A stretch of DNA of 64,000 nucleotides, taken from NCBI GenBank assembly GCA_963969395.1, contig OZ017795.1, positions 37,553,063-37,617,062 of the forward strand, given 5' to 3'. The translations under genes and the position numbers were made by a program. Shown here one piece after another: positions 36,563 to 49,079 of this stretch. The DNA is from Pseudoscleropodium purum. Its lineage: Eukaryota; Streptophyta; Bryopsida; Hypnales; Brachytheciaceae. Each line of letters starts with the position of its first letter. The first letter of the stretch is position 1. The notes under the pieces were generated by a model. It worked only from the letters and a program-made list of their open reading frames with translations, did no database searches and was not told where the DNA came from.

Positions 36563-39500
36563 TTGTATACACATGCCAATATAGCCATGGCACTTGTTCG
36601 TAGTGACGAGTCCAACATTCCAATTTCTTTTCCTTGTAGTGATGCTAGTAGTGCATGGGTATCTGCTTTGATTCTTAATGTACACTTCAATTTAGAGTTG
36701 TCGTCCCTATGGGTAGAAGAAGAACTATTTGATTCTCAGGGACTTCGAGTCACATCTACAGTCATGCTATCGAAGATCAAAATAGACTTTGGAGATGGTT
36801 GGAGGCTTTCTCCAGATAAGTATCATGCTTTTGGCACTCCTAAATTCACTAGATCAGTGACAACCAAAATTTTCACACCTAGGTCTGCTACTTCTATTAT
36901 TCAAATGTCTTGGGAACTCGTGTGAAAGTAGATTCTTCGAGTCATAGCCATATTAATCTTACAGAGTCTTATGACAACGATACTACTATTTTCATTGATG
37001 CAAGTCACAAGCTACCTACCATATCTGAAAAGTGTACACACTATTTGAAGTACAGACGACATTCAACATGATAGCATGTTGCATCTTTCAGTTCATGAGA
37101 GGGCATCCAAGTTTGTGAGCATCGTAGAATGCCTTAAAGATATGCAAAGTCATCCGCGCACACGAAATGAATTGAAATTCTTAAACCTCAGTACACATCA
37201 TTGTAAATCTGTATGACATCTTCGTCAATCATTTAATGGAGACATTCTTTTTAAATTACCTCCTCTTCTTTCTTCGACATCTCCTTTCGAAAGTCGACCC
37301 AATTCAACTTCTTCATCTTCTGTAGGTCGACAATTAGAAGACATGGATCGTAAACTTGATGGCCATAATCAGACACACACACACTACAAACATTGTAAAT
37401 GACTTCGAATTGAAGTTCCGCTACTCCTTGTGTGTGGGCCACCTAGTTTGCAAGAACAAAGCTTGCCCTAGACTACGCCAAAGTGGTAGCAAAAACGAGA
37501 CAGAGTGGGAGGGGTCATCACCTAGCATCTTCCTTGTGGGAGAGTAGTCTCCATCAAAGTCTACTCTTGTGTGTCAAATATGCAAACAAGTTCCTTCCTG
37601 CAAAGCTTTATGCCTTTGTTGCATGTATAGGATCTTGAACTCTTTAGGCCTTCCCAGAGCTTGTATCCATGTTGGAATTCATGATCATCTTGTGGATAGA
37701 GGCATCTATCGTGATTCTGTTGATTGAACAACATCTTTGATTGGTGAAGGAGTATCAAGGATGCCTACAGTAACAAATTCGGCCATACAACTTGTTGCTA
37801 GTAAGGAATTCTTCGCATTTGAATTGTTTGGAGAGGAGCTTAGAGAAGAGCTCAGAGAGGAGGGACTACAAAGTAACCAAAAGCCACTTCACGGAGAGGC
37901 CCTTGAGGCAGTTATGAATAAATTTCAAATATTCAGTTCACTAAGTATTCAAAATACCATCTCTAATTTCCGTCATAGTAAAAGTAGAGGACCCATTGAC
38001 AACATTATCTCATTGAAAATGAAGATTATTTTTTCATATATTCAAGATAGTGTATTTCTAGACCAAGGTAAAGATAAGGTTTACCTTTTTAAGATGTCTG
38101 AGGAAGGCCCGGGAAGTGGAGTGGATTTGGTAAGCCAAATGCAACTGGGGGGAGACTTGCAAAATTCTTGGTGCATGTTTGATCATGTAAAGAGGATGAA
38201 AGGATGGACGTCAATGGCTGCCCACGTATACGACCTTGAATTTTGTCGGGTTCAAACTATTTGCATTTGCGACATGATGAGCAAGGATGCTCAATCCCAA
38301 GAACAGATGTGGAGATTCCTTAACTCAATCATAATGCGCTATGGGGTTTCTTCTCCACATTTCAAGGGTTTTATGGCTGATAATGCGATGGCAAACTGGC
38401 ATGTTGTTTGGGTGGTATATGGAAGTGGCAACAAGCAAGAGCCCATACAAAATTGAAAGCGCTCTTGTCTACTTCATTGGACAACTTCACTAAACAAACA
38501 TATAGAAAAACTCATTCAACCTGAATTCCAAGAAACTCACAAGAAGCTTTGCAAACAATACAAAGATGCAAAGACAATGGCAAAAACAGAAGAAAGATAC
38601 CTTGGAATTAAGGGTTGGTGGCTTTTTTCAAGGGCTGCATCAGAGGATTCTCTTCAACAATTGGATGATTGGTTGAGTTTTTGGTACTTTCGATATTGAT
38701 AGTGGGGTGGATTCTTAGAGTTGGTAAGATACATACTTCCTTCCATTTCAATTTTTCTACTTAATTGTTCAACTTCTATTCATAGAGTAGTTATTCTATT
38801 GTCTTAAATGTATATATGGTTTCTATTTCTATTTAATTGTTTTCATTCATATCTACTGAATTCATACAAATCTAATTTGAACATATAAAATTTTTAGTAC
38901 TTAAATGACACTTTTAGAATCAAGGGAGCCTTATATTGTTACTTTAAATTGTTGTTACTTGTGCAAAACTTGAACTTAGAAGAACTGGCCAAAATGCCTT
39001 CATGCAACTTGGCTGAGATAGTTCACAACAAATGGTTGAAAATGTCTGGGAAGAGGGGAACATGCTTGTACGTCACCACTACTGATGACATGATGTAGGC
39101 TATACAAAAATCGACTAATTATTGGGCATACCTCCAAGGTTATGCATTTGAAACTGGTCCCCACTTAAATGAACTTTGCCTATGAGTTGCAAGACAAACC
39201 AGAAATTCAACAAACTTTGCTAAGGCTATTGCCAAACTACCAAATGCTTATCTATTTACCACAAGAGTCCCCCACTTGGAAGGAGAAGAAGTATTTGGTT
39301 CTTCAAAGTGTAAACTAAACCTACCACCTAGGTCAGATAGTGATTCTCACCGCCACGATACAATGTACTTTTTTGCACCCAAAGTTCAGACTCTGTCAAC
39401 TAGAGCGCACACTGAAGTAGGCGCATCAATGCCAACACCAACACCAATGTCGACAGAGGAAGGACAACCAAGCACACTATGTCCCTATGCTACCAAGGTA

Positions 39501-40388
39501 CTTGAAACAAACTACAACCCTACTTTGTGGCACATTGCTAGATGCAAAAAGAAAAGAAAGACTTGTCACGGAGTTCAAGTTGGGATGAAGAAGAAATGTG
39601 GGGCCAAGATAAACAAGTCAAGTAAGAGTGGAACACTAGCACCTATCTACAATGGCCACATGACAAAATATGGAACCAAGGCCATCATCAACTTTGATTT
39701 CTAGTTTTGTGCAAATGACCTTATGCGTTGTGTAGGAGGCTCTAAAATCAAGTGGGTTCACGACTAGCCTCCTTTGCCAAATGTGTGGCCTATTGCATGT
39801 GGAACACATCTCACCAAATTACAGATCTTTTCTCTGAAAGAAGCAGGATTTCAATTGCAAACTGAGGAGCTAGGCAAAGTAATGTTCCATCTCTTTAACG
39901 AAGAGTGTATAGATGGAGGTGTATCTTTCCTTCACTCAAAACAATCAAATAGCAATTTGAAACCATCTAACGATGATATGCACCCGACAAAGCGATTGGG
40001 TAAGACCATATGACATAATCCTAATGCACCTACAATTGACCACTGCAACAAATGGGAGACAACACGAAACCTAAAAGCTATCATTCAATCTATAGTTGTT
40101 ATTCCATATCCTGGCTATGGTAGAGTGATAACTCTATTGTCTAGCATCTTTCCCAACCAAAAGGTCTATCGCGTCACAATTTCAAACTTTCCTGCTTGTA
40201 CCTGCGAAGACTTCATCACCATGAGTACAACTGCACTTGGTAGTAGGAAATATTGGATGAACTGCAAGCATTTGTATTATGTCTTTAGATTCATTTGCAA
40301 GGCAAATTCTGAGGACAATAAGTACATACATGCACTAAGTTTGAGCTTTGATGAAGTAAAGCTACTTCTTGTAGGTAGCAATCTATAA
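36563..40388 (+). pseudogene. Transposase pseudogene with SWIM zinc finger
   Basis: Coding blocks in order: 36563-36925 (ending FGDGWRLSPDKYHAFG and on), a Cys-rich stretch at about 37400-37650 (CVGHLVCKNKACPRL; VCQICKQVPSCKALCLCCMY), the largest open block 37737-38456, its continuation after one stop to about 38695, then after a likely intron (donor GTTGGTAAGAT at 38721, acceptor side near 38979) blocks to 40388. The core has FDHVKRMKGWTSMAAHVYD, CICDMMSKD and GFMADNAMANW, which I read as a DDE/RNase H-type transposase. At 40197-40271 ACTCEDF ... WMNCKHLYYVF gives CxC...CxH, a SWIM zinc finger, typical of Mutator-like transposases. At least seven stops interrupt it, at 36925, 38455 and 39118 among others. 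A KDZ-type transposase is the main alternative. Confidence 0.75.
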
Positions 40389-41186
40389 GATGTTGTATAT
40401 TCATCTTGTAGTATTAGGTTGAAAAACTACTTTTGTTTAGAAGTGGATACAAAATGGCCCATTGAAGTAGTTGACACATACACTAAATCCTAATTAGTTT
40501 AAGGTGGAAATAGTTTTTAGCAAGTTAAAGACAACTAAAATGATTTGTAAAACCATAAACATAAAAAGAATACATAAGAAAAGGCTAAATTTAGCCAACA
40601 AAACATTATAGAAAGAAATGTTACAATTCTACAAATGAATCTTGAAAGTACTACTAAATTCCAAGGAGAATTTATCATATAATGAAACAACATTGTACAA
40701 CTGATTGTTACATATTTCTAAATGAACCTTCTAAGAGTTCCTTAGTTATAAAGAACACAACCAACGTCAGAATAGTTAACAAAGTTTTAAAGTCAACAAT
40801 GCAAACTTCAAAAAATTTGTAAATTATTATTTTTACAGGGAAAAAAAATTCATTTTTTTAAGACATGTTACAAATATGTAAAGAAAGTTTTGGGAGGATG
40901 GATGATGAATGGATGACATGAATGAAGTCCATTCATTCATCAAGTCTATGGTTGAAAAATCATCTACTTGTGGGAAATGCTAGTCCTTCATTCATGCCCA
41001 TTCATACAACATTTGAATATAAAATTCATTATTTTCAATAAAAAAATTGCAATTTCTTGGATATATTTTTGTATTTTTGGTTTCTGACATTTCTATATTT
41101 AGATCTAACAACCCTATTTATTACTCTGACATGTCTATTTTTAGTAAAATTCCTTGCAGTGAGCGCTCAAATCTAATTGCTCATCA

Positions 41187-41234
41187 CTCAATGTTCAACA
41201 CTCATTGCTCCCCGTTTACACTCTAGCACCGTTG
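41187..41234 (-). repeat. Right terminal inverted repeat of the large element
   Basis: Reversed, it begins CAACGGTGCTAGAGTGTAAA and ends TGTTGAACATTGAG. It matches the left end at 35 of 48 bases without gaps. Flanks (TTTCTGAC left, CTTTGAGT right) do not form a target duplication. Confidence 0.7.
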
Positions 41235-43374
41235 CTTTGAGTGGGCCTGACTCCGAAACTTTCCAACTACATACTAATCCACTCTTCCGGCTAGTTCAAG
41301 TCCATTCTTTTTAAATGAATAGACATCTGCCCAGATGTCTTCCGTCCAAGCTACGAGTCGACCTCTCACCGTCAACTCGTATTGGTTCAGAACTCTGTAA
41401 ATAAGTCCTAGATCATCTCCTCGTTTTTCATGCTCCACGGCCTCTCTAACAATCCGACACACCTAATACACATGAGATCCTCTTTTACTTGCACTCGATG
41501 AGTCGGATTGGAAGGGATAATCAGACAAACCATGCGGGCTACAACCCCAGACTTTCGTACAAACGGATCACCAGCCGCCACCATGAATCACTAACAACCA
41601 ATAACTTAATCCGGTGCAAACGATATTGATCTTTCTATCCTCCTCCTATCTCGGTCGCTAATCACCACTCTTTCTCTCAACTATACATTCACAAAGTTCA
41701 ACAAGTAGAAAGGAAAAGAAAGAGAAGTGGTGGTGGATTTAAGTATCCGGTGCACGGCCAACAGTTCCTGGTGGAGATAGAGTAGAAGGACATTCCCCTA
41801 ACGGTCTCCTAGTTTCCTAAACTGGAAGTCTAGAATGTAGGTTTTAGAAATCTGGTACTTTTCCAGATCCTGAATTCGTATCAGATTTGTTTTCGTAACG
41901 TTACTAACGGTTCTAGCAATCCGGAAACTGACTATTTCTATCATAGTCATAGTGTAGCAAAAATCTCTAGGAGTTACGACAAAAAAAATAAAAACTGCAA
42001 GTCTATCTAACCTTATTCTAGATTAATTTCATCGGGTTAGAATTTCCGTACTTCCACAATTTAGAATGTATTCTTTCATTGTTTTAATTTGTTGTTTATT
42101 TAGGATCATTGTTATGTTGAAAAATGATTCTAGATGCATTTATGCCATACTTGGCAAAAGTGCCATAGAAATTGGCCTCCAATATTACACAATAGACATA
42201 CAAATTCATTTATATCTTGTAAATCAAACCATGTCCGACTGCACTCATGCAAACCTAAACCATTATTGAACTTCCTCTATGTTTAATTGATTTCTTCACT
42301 ATTTGATTTGTAAAACCTTCTTTGTTGAGCCCAACAATGATAATGACCATCTAAGCCAAAATGATCTACCTTAGTCTCATTTAGTAAAAAAATTACTTGC
42401 TTCCAATCCACAACAATCCCATTCTCATAAAATTTAATTTGGCAAAATCTAAACAAGTTTGAATATTTTTTCTTAAAAAAGAGGTTTATTTTACTTCACA
42501 CAAGCTTCCAAACTTGCAAAATTCTATGCTTACCATCATTGCTATTACACATGCCTTCTTTAAGTTGTCTAAACTCACTTTCCATCTTTCTCCTACATAT
42601 ACTTTAGCATTGAGAAGATCATGTTCCATTTGGATTCTCTCAACACTAGATTGACTAATAGCAAACCATTTGGCTACTTTTTATGTGTTCCATCCCTTTT
42701 GTAGCAAGGATACTATGATATTCAACTTTCATTAGGCAATGTCCTATCTTGTCATAGCATTTGGAACAACTAAAAATGCAATATACTACTTGAGAAGGAG
42801 AAGAAAGACTTTTGCTTACTTACAACAATCATTGCTGAATTGAAATTCTCTATTATATTGCCAATATATGGAAGAAATTGATGTATAGACATGTACGACC
42901 AAAAATGAGTCAATGAAAGATTCTCTTTCAAAATTAAATATCTCAAACACCTTTGTAGATTTTTTTATTAAAACTTTTATACATTAGTGAATACTTGAAT
43001 ACCTATCATTTAATCTTACTGATACCTCTGAATCCTCATTAATGTAGTAGATAGTTCAAATTATATTAAATACAAGCAAGCACTAACTTGAATTTGTGAG
43101 TCATTGTATATATAACCCTTTAAGAATCATCCTAAGTATTTGTCTTTTTTTAGTTCATAATTCAAATTAATGGATTCTATATATGTACCCTCCTAAGGCT
43201 CATTCTAAAGTATTTTTCTTTTTATTCCACAAGGCAAATTGACAATTTAGACTTATTTATGTTTATCTTCTTTATTCATTCATCTTCCACTTCGTCAATC
43301 ATCATCTTATGACAAATGAAATTTAAACTTCTACTTAACCTTTAAATAGTGTCAAAACTATTTTTTGGTCAATG
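41235..43374. other. Intergenic DNA with a possible coding remnant at 41274-41600
   Basis: The minus strand at 41600-41274 is GC-richer than its surroundings and reads VAAGDPFVRKSGVVARMV in one frame, then (in another) EAVEHEKRGDDLGLIYRVLN and GRLVAWTEDIWADVYSFKK, with good codon variety. I do not recognise it, and it may be a fragment of another transposon or gene. The rest of the stretch shows nothing I can support. Confidence 0.3.
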
Positions 43375-43377
43375 AAT

Positions 43378-46300
43378 CACTACAAGAATTTGGGGGTAAA
43401 TATAATTGGGTATATGTGATTGCTTATTTGCTTTGACTAAAATGTGACTAGTCCCTCCATAATTGCACCTGAATTTTGCAATCTCTAACATCCTAGTCAT
43501 TTTGCAATTGTCACTACAACTGTGAGATGAACCAATGATGATGTCTGTTTTTCATCTGCACTTTTCTGTTGACAGTGTTGTCAATAGAACAACATAGGAG
43601 GCCTTCGCATCTAACATGGAGGATTCAATCACACAAGATGACTTTCCATCACTAATATGTCACTCAAACATGACTCATATTGACTAATGTACAACTAAGT
43701 ATTGTGTCATCAGCTAGTTGACTTGGAAAGTGGTGTGATGATGTGACCATGGCCTTGTTGCACTTTAGGGTTGCGAATTTTTCGTAGTTATGTTGCAATA
43801 AGACAAAGTCACGCAAGTTGAGCTAGGGCACTAGGACACGACAAGAATATAACTTAGTTGTTATTTGTAATAGGATCTTAGGAAGTTCATTTTTTTGAGT
43901 ATCTGCCTCTGCCTCTGCTTGAATGGATAGGACCACACTGTGCTACCAACTGGAACATCATTGGCATATTTGTCACAAATAGGGGAGTGTAGTTAAGGAG
44001 AGGGAAGGAGAGGGTGGTATATTTTGATAAAATTGTGCAATCTTCATCATAGTTGTAGAATCATTTTTACTAAAACTTCAAAATATGAAATATTAGGAAA
44101 GCAATTGCTTCATCATAGTTGTAGAAATGTTTTTTTAAACTGAAATTTCAAAATATGAAAAATTAGGAAAATAATTAAAGAATCTTCAAGTTACCTTTTT
44201 AAAATATTTATCTTTGTATTGTTCAAAATAAATGTATTTGACTTTATGAAACTTTCAAAGTATAGATTGTGTGATAAAAGTTGAAGTCAAGGAATCCTAA
44301 AACCATTTAAGACTTTAATTATTTAGATTTTCTTGATTTAAAATTTGAATTTATAAAATTACTTCATAATACTTAACTGTCACCCCTCCAAAAAACATTT
44401 TTGTAAAAAGTAGTAGATTACAAGAATATTTTAACCTATAATAATTAAAATTATTATAATTTAGAAATATTAGTATCACTTATAGTAATAGGATAAATCC
44501 TTGTAATGATTTTAATATCTACTAGTTTAGTTTTCAATTTTATATTGACATATCCATCATGTTATTTATTTGGTAAATTGTTATTGTAATAATTTATTGT
44601 GGTATACAATTAGAATAATTCAACATTATTTTCCAAAATAATCAAAGTAGAGCTGTTTACTTAGGTTTGAGTTGTTTGTCCCTCCATAATTATCAATAGA
44701 AGCATACACTTTATATATGTATGCCTACAAAAAACTCTCATGAGAAGGAATGCACATGTATTCTATAAGGAAGACTGTGAGCATTGTAAATTTTTGAATT
44801 TTTGATTAATTGTCATTTGAAGTATAAAAGATAGTAAATTACTACTAGTATTCAAGAAGTAAGCACGAATGGATGATAAAAAGACAATTAGACAAAAGAT
44901 CTTAAAAGTTTTATTAAGGTTAGATTGAAAGAGTGACAAATTGTCTTAGTATTGGTTGAACATGAAAAGATACCACTTGTCTTGTAGCTTAAGAGGGACA
45001 AATTGTCAATCTTCTAGCATGCTCTCTAGGTTTTTTGATTTTGTGTCTTTGGCAAATTGCTTTGTGTTTATAAATTTATTGTTGGAATCTAGTGATTGGA
45101 TCCATTTTTGTACAGACTAGCAAATTGTCTGTTGTGAAAGTTAGATTTAGCAATTGGATCATATTATTTACAAACTAGTGATTAGTTTGTATTGTGAGTT
45201 AGATCAAGCAATTGGATCATATTGTTAAATGTGTGTCAATTTGTCTTGATACTATACTTGGTTTTTATATTAATATATTTATTATTTTAAAGCAATTTAT
45301 CTTGATTGTTGATTCATTGTGGATTAAGATCTAGTGATTGGATCTTTTCCTGTGTGTTTGGCAAATTGCATTGTGTTCATAAGCTTATTGTTGGAATCCA
45401 GTGATTGAATCCAATTGTTTACAGATTAGTGATTAGTTTGTATTGTAAGTAAGATCTAGCAATTGGATCAAATTGTTGATAGTGAGTCAATTTGACTTAT
45501 GTGTGCTGATGTAGGGATTGGATCATTGTTATGAATTTGACAAATTGTATTTTGTATGTGTTAAGTGAATCCTATGATTGGATTCATTTTGTTTGAAGTC
45601 TGGCAATTTGATTGTGTAGAATTTGAGACCAAGGATTTGTTGTATGTTATAATTGCTGAAGACTAATTGATTGTATATGTGTGAGTTTGCAACTAATTGA
45701 TTGTTTTATTTACATTGAGGCAAATTGCTTATGTAGTTGTGTAATTAATTGGCTTCTTTATGTATGTACAGTTGTTTGGCTAATTGCCAAGTAATTCTTT
45801 AGAACCAGTGATTGGTTTAGTGTAGTTTGATTGCATAAACAAATTGTGTGTGGAGTTCATTGTGTGATTAATTTATTAATTTAATTGTGTTAAGATTGAC
45901 AATTTATGTATTGGTTAATTTTTGTAAGATAGCAAATCATTGTGGTTTAATTGTCCACTATAATTTTAAAATAATTTTATTGTTAAATCTAGTGATTGGA
46001 TTTGTGTGGGTTAAAAATGATTGGAGGAATTATTTGATATGGTGTATTTGGCAAATTGTCTATTTGTAGAACTTAGAAATTGGGATTATTGTTATTGCAT
46101 GCTTAGAGAAAATTGTCCACTTGGTTTTGTGCATTGTGATTTTGAGATTGAATTCTTATGTGTATATGTGTAGTTTATAATTCACTGAATTACAAATAGA
46201 TTAGATTACCTATTTATTTGTTCAATAATTGTATAAGACTGGGGATTGGTCAAGTGTTGTATAAGTGTTAAGCCAAATTGTTAGTTTAATCTTGTGTTTA

Positions 46301-48057
46301 TGCCTCTATGTGTGGAGACTAATTGACTTGCTAATCTAAAATTGATATTATATATTGTCAATTGTTTGTGAGTGGATTAAGCTATGTTGATTAAAGTGTA
46401 GACAAATTATTTCAAGAAATAAGAATGGAATTTCCATCCTAGTGAAGTTGGGATTATACTATCAAGAAGTTGTTGAGGACCTAACAAATTGCTATGAAAA
46501 TTAAATGAACCAATGAATGCTACTTATGAGCTCAAGTGTCAAAACAAAGATATTGCTCTAAAATACTTTAGAGGAGTTTCCATGTTTTTGAATTGTATAA
46601 TAATAAGCTGTATTTGAATTCTATTATCTAGATGTCAAATTGTTTTGTATAGTTTAATTTTTAATGAAATTATAACTAGGCAAGTTGACCGGATTAGTAA
46701 AGTATTGATGTTGTACATGTAAGAAAGATCTTGTATGTGTATATATGATCAATTGACCATAAAGCAATTTTTAGTTTAGAATTGTACATAAAGAATTGAT
46801 AGGATAGTGATAAATTGCCGAAAGATTATATAAGTATATTTTCCATTTTTCTATAAGATACAACTAACCTTAGCTACAAATACGATAGACTATTTGACCA
46901 TTCCTAAGTTTGAAACCCCTATACTTAATCCTAGGTGTTTTGTGAGGATAACAAAACTCAGATTACAAAGACTTTTGCATCATTGCATTTCAATCACATT
47001 GAAGTCACGCAACAAGAAATTGACTTAAAGAAGATTGACATACAACTCCGCTATGATTTAGACACTACTACACAAGTAGATATGAATAGGATATCCTTGA
47101 CCTCAACACTTTATGGTAATTGAACAACATTGGCTTTTTAACTTTAGATCTAAGGCTTGAAATCTCAAACAAATTTTTGGAAATGAAAAATTGATTGTTT
47201 TCACAACTTTTCTTAGTTTTGAGTTTTTTAAAAAGGCAATGTACTATGCCTAAATGTGGTATGAAATTTTATTTTAATATAATTCCTATGTTTTACATAT
47301 CCCATATCATTTTTCATACCTCCTACCACCCCACTTGTATAAATGTCTTGTCTTTTCAACATGTAACATTCACATTAAGTGGCCTTTGAAGCTATGTAAC
47401 ATAGTTATTACATATGGTGTATTTTATATGGTGTATTTGTATGATATACTATATGTGATGTATTTTGTATGATATACTATATGGATGTATATATTGGGTG
47501 TATTTTGTATGATTTACTTTTTGTGGTCTATTTTGTATGATGTACTATGTATAATATATTGTGTATGTACTATGTATTGTATATTATATACATATACTAT
47601 AAGTCAAAATATAAGACAACACATCATCAAATTCCATGATTGCAAAATGACTCCGTACATGTTGTTCATCTGTGTTGAAACACAACTCAAACACGATTGG
47701 AAAATGACTTCCAAAAATAGTTGATGTGGAGGTCTATGTTAGCCTAAATAAGATAAGGTCATGATTGAAACATGATTGCTGATGTGTACATCAACGTCAA
47801 CGAATTTCACTAAAAAAAACAACAATTGCTCATGCTTTTTTCAAAATTTCCTCCTGTAACTCAACAGTCTCTCTTCATCTTCATCCATTCTTCATCATCC
47901 TCCAAAATAGATGGTGATATTACAATGTCGCAATCACATTTAATGACTTGGCCAAAAGGATTGCAAGGTCCCAAGTCACTTTCTAGTCATTTTTGTCTGG
48001 AATGACTATTTTGTAGTCACATTTTGTAGTCACATTTATCCCCAATTTCTTATAGTG
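43378..48057. mobile_element. Non-autonomous CACTA (En/Spm-type) transposon, 4.7 kb
   Basis: The left end is CACTACAAGAATTTGGGGGT and the reversed right end CACTATAAGAAATTGGGGAT; both then read AAAT(A/G)T. A 3-bp target duplication AAT flanks it (43375-43377 and 48058-48060). Subterminal TGTGACTA words occur near both ends (43446 on one side, GTAGTCAC twice at 48013-48033), as expected for CACTA transposase-binding sites. No transposase frame is present; the interior is AT-rich with a long degenerate repeat block. It therefore depends on a partner element. Confidence 0.85.
44970..46380 (+). repeat. Degenerate internal repeats of the CACTA element
   Basis: Words such as AGTGATTGGATC, GGCAAATTGC(T/A)TTGTGTT and AGATTAGTGATTAGTTTGTA recur many times, irregularly, over 1.4 kb (for example at about 45086, 45330, 45395, 45425 and 45985). 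No frame stays open. This looks like old satellite-like expansion within the element. Confidence 0.65.
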
Positions 48058-48205
48058 AATGACCAAGAAACTTTTTATGTAGGATAGAAGTGCAATTATT
48101 CATTTTTTTTCTTAAAGTTGATGATGTCACTAGTACCAAAAGTGATGATTTCCACAATCACCAAACTGGCATTTAAAGATAAAATTTTGTGCATTTTTAT
48201 TGATT

Positions 48206-48850
48206 TCTTAACCCCTAAATGCCCAAGGCCTATTTTGAGCTTCTTAGAATTTGCTCTAAGTTGAACAAAATGCCAACATTTTGTTAAGTTGTATCCATTT
48301 AAAAAAATTATAATTGTACAAATTCAAACTAGACATATTAGAGATCTCTTAGGAAAAGAAAATACAACAATATCACTTATGGAGTGAAAGATTATAATGT
48401 TTGACCATGAGGTGTTAAAACTACAAAAGTAATGTGTAGTCTTTCAATCCTCTTTTCACAAGTCAAATCTAAAAATTTGGTGACCAAAAAATATGAAGGT
48501 AAAGGGCCTAACATGTATAACCCCAATCAATTTATGGCTTCTTAAAATTTATTCTATAATTTTTTAAAATGAATTTCTAGTGTGATTTTTTCTCCAAGAT
48601 TTAGTATATTTGAGGCTCATTTCCAAGAGCTTCTAACACTATGGGAAGTCAAGATTGCAATGGGTACCTTTGCACAAAATCTTGAATACAAAAATCACTA
48701 TCATTTATTTTCAAGATCGGATTTTAGATGCTAAAACTAGACTTCAAGAAGAACTTTTCAAAGATGCAAACTAATAAAATTAAAAACTAGGTTAGATTTT
48801 ATTTAACTTCAAAGTTTTGCAAACAATAGATTTAGGTGCCTCAGGTATTT
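48206..48850 (+). repeat. Dispersed repeat, copy B (partner at 24930)
   Basis: Collinear with 24930-25545 in the same orientation (see that entry for landmarks). It begins about 150 bases after the right end of the CACTA element and ends about 230 bases before the GC-richer leader of the BTB gene. Confidence 0.75.
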
Positions 48851-49079
48851 AGGGGTTTAAAGTTACATTGTTTATATTATCAAAGCTCTTAAATCTTCCT
48901 ACAGGCCACAATTCCTCATCAGTGGACCTCAATTGCTTCACACCCAAAGCAAGTAAAATTTGTTCAATAAGGTCAATTTTTTATTCAAAAATAAGAAAAA
49001 AATTTGGAAAAACTCTCTCCTCTCAAGAAAAATTTCACAATTCATCCATTTTTGGATGAAAATTTGAGGGAGGTCCTGA

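Larger units (their letters stand above)
30318..41234. mobile_element. Decayed 10.9-kb DNA transposon with transposase and ParB-methyltransferase-like gene
   Basis: Bounded by 48-bp terminal inverted repeats (30318-30365 and 41187-41234) that match at 35 of 48 positions without gaps. Inside the ends are subterminal ATGAATGGA-type repeats in opposite orientation (about 30480-30610 and 40900-41000). It carries a plus-strand transposase pseudogene with a SWIM zinc finger (about 36.6-40.4 kb) and a minus-strand pseudogene resembling a ParB-type domain joined to a beta-class DNA methyltransferase (31.1-35.1 kb). It also has a third minus-strand ORF remnant (35.6-36.3 kb) and an intronic palindrome array (33.9-35.0 kb). 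The transposase resembles Mutator-like or KDZ-type enzymes. I found no target-site duplication of 8 or 9 bp, so the superfamily and the exact end base are open. All genes carry stops or frameshifts, so the copy is dead. Confidence 0.75.

Noticed and set aside
41235..41249. An extended right end of the large element ending in CAGGCCCACT
   Set aside because: It would place CAGG at both ends but needs a 15-base insertion in one terminal repeat and still gives no target duplication. The ungapped 48-base match ending at 41234 is simpler.
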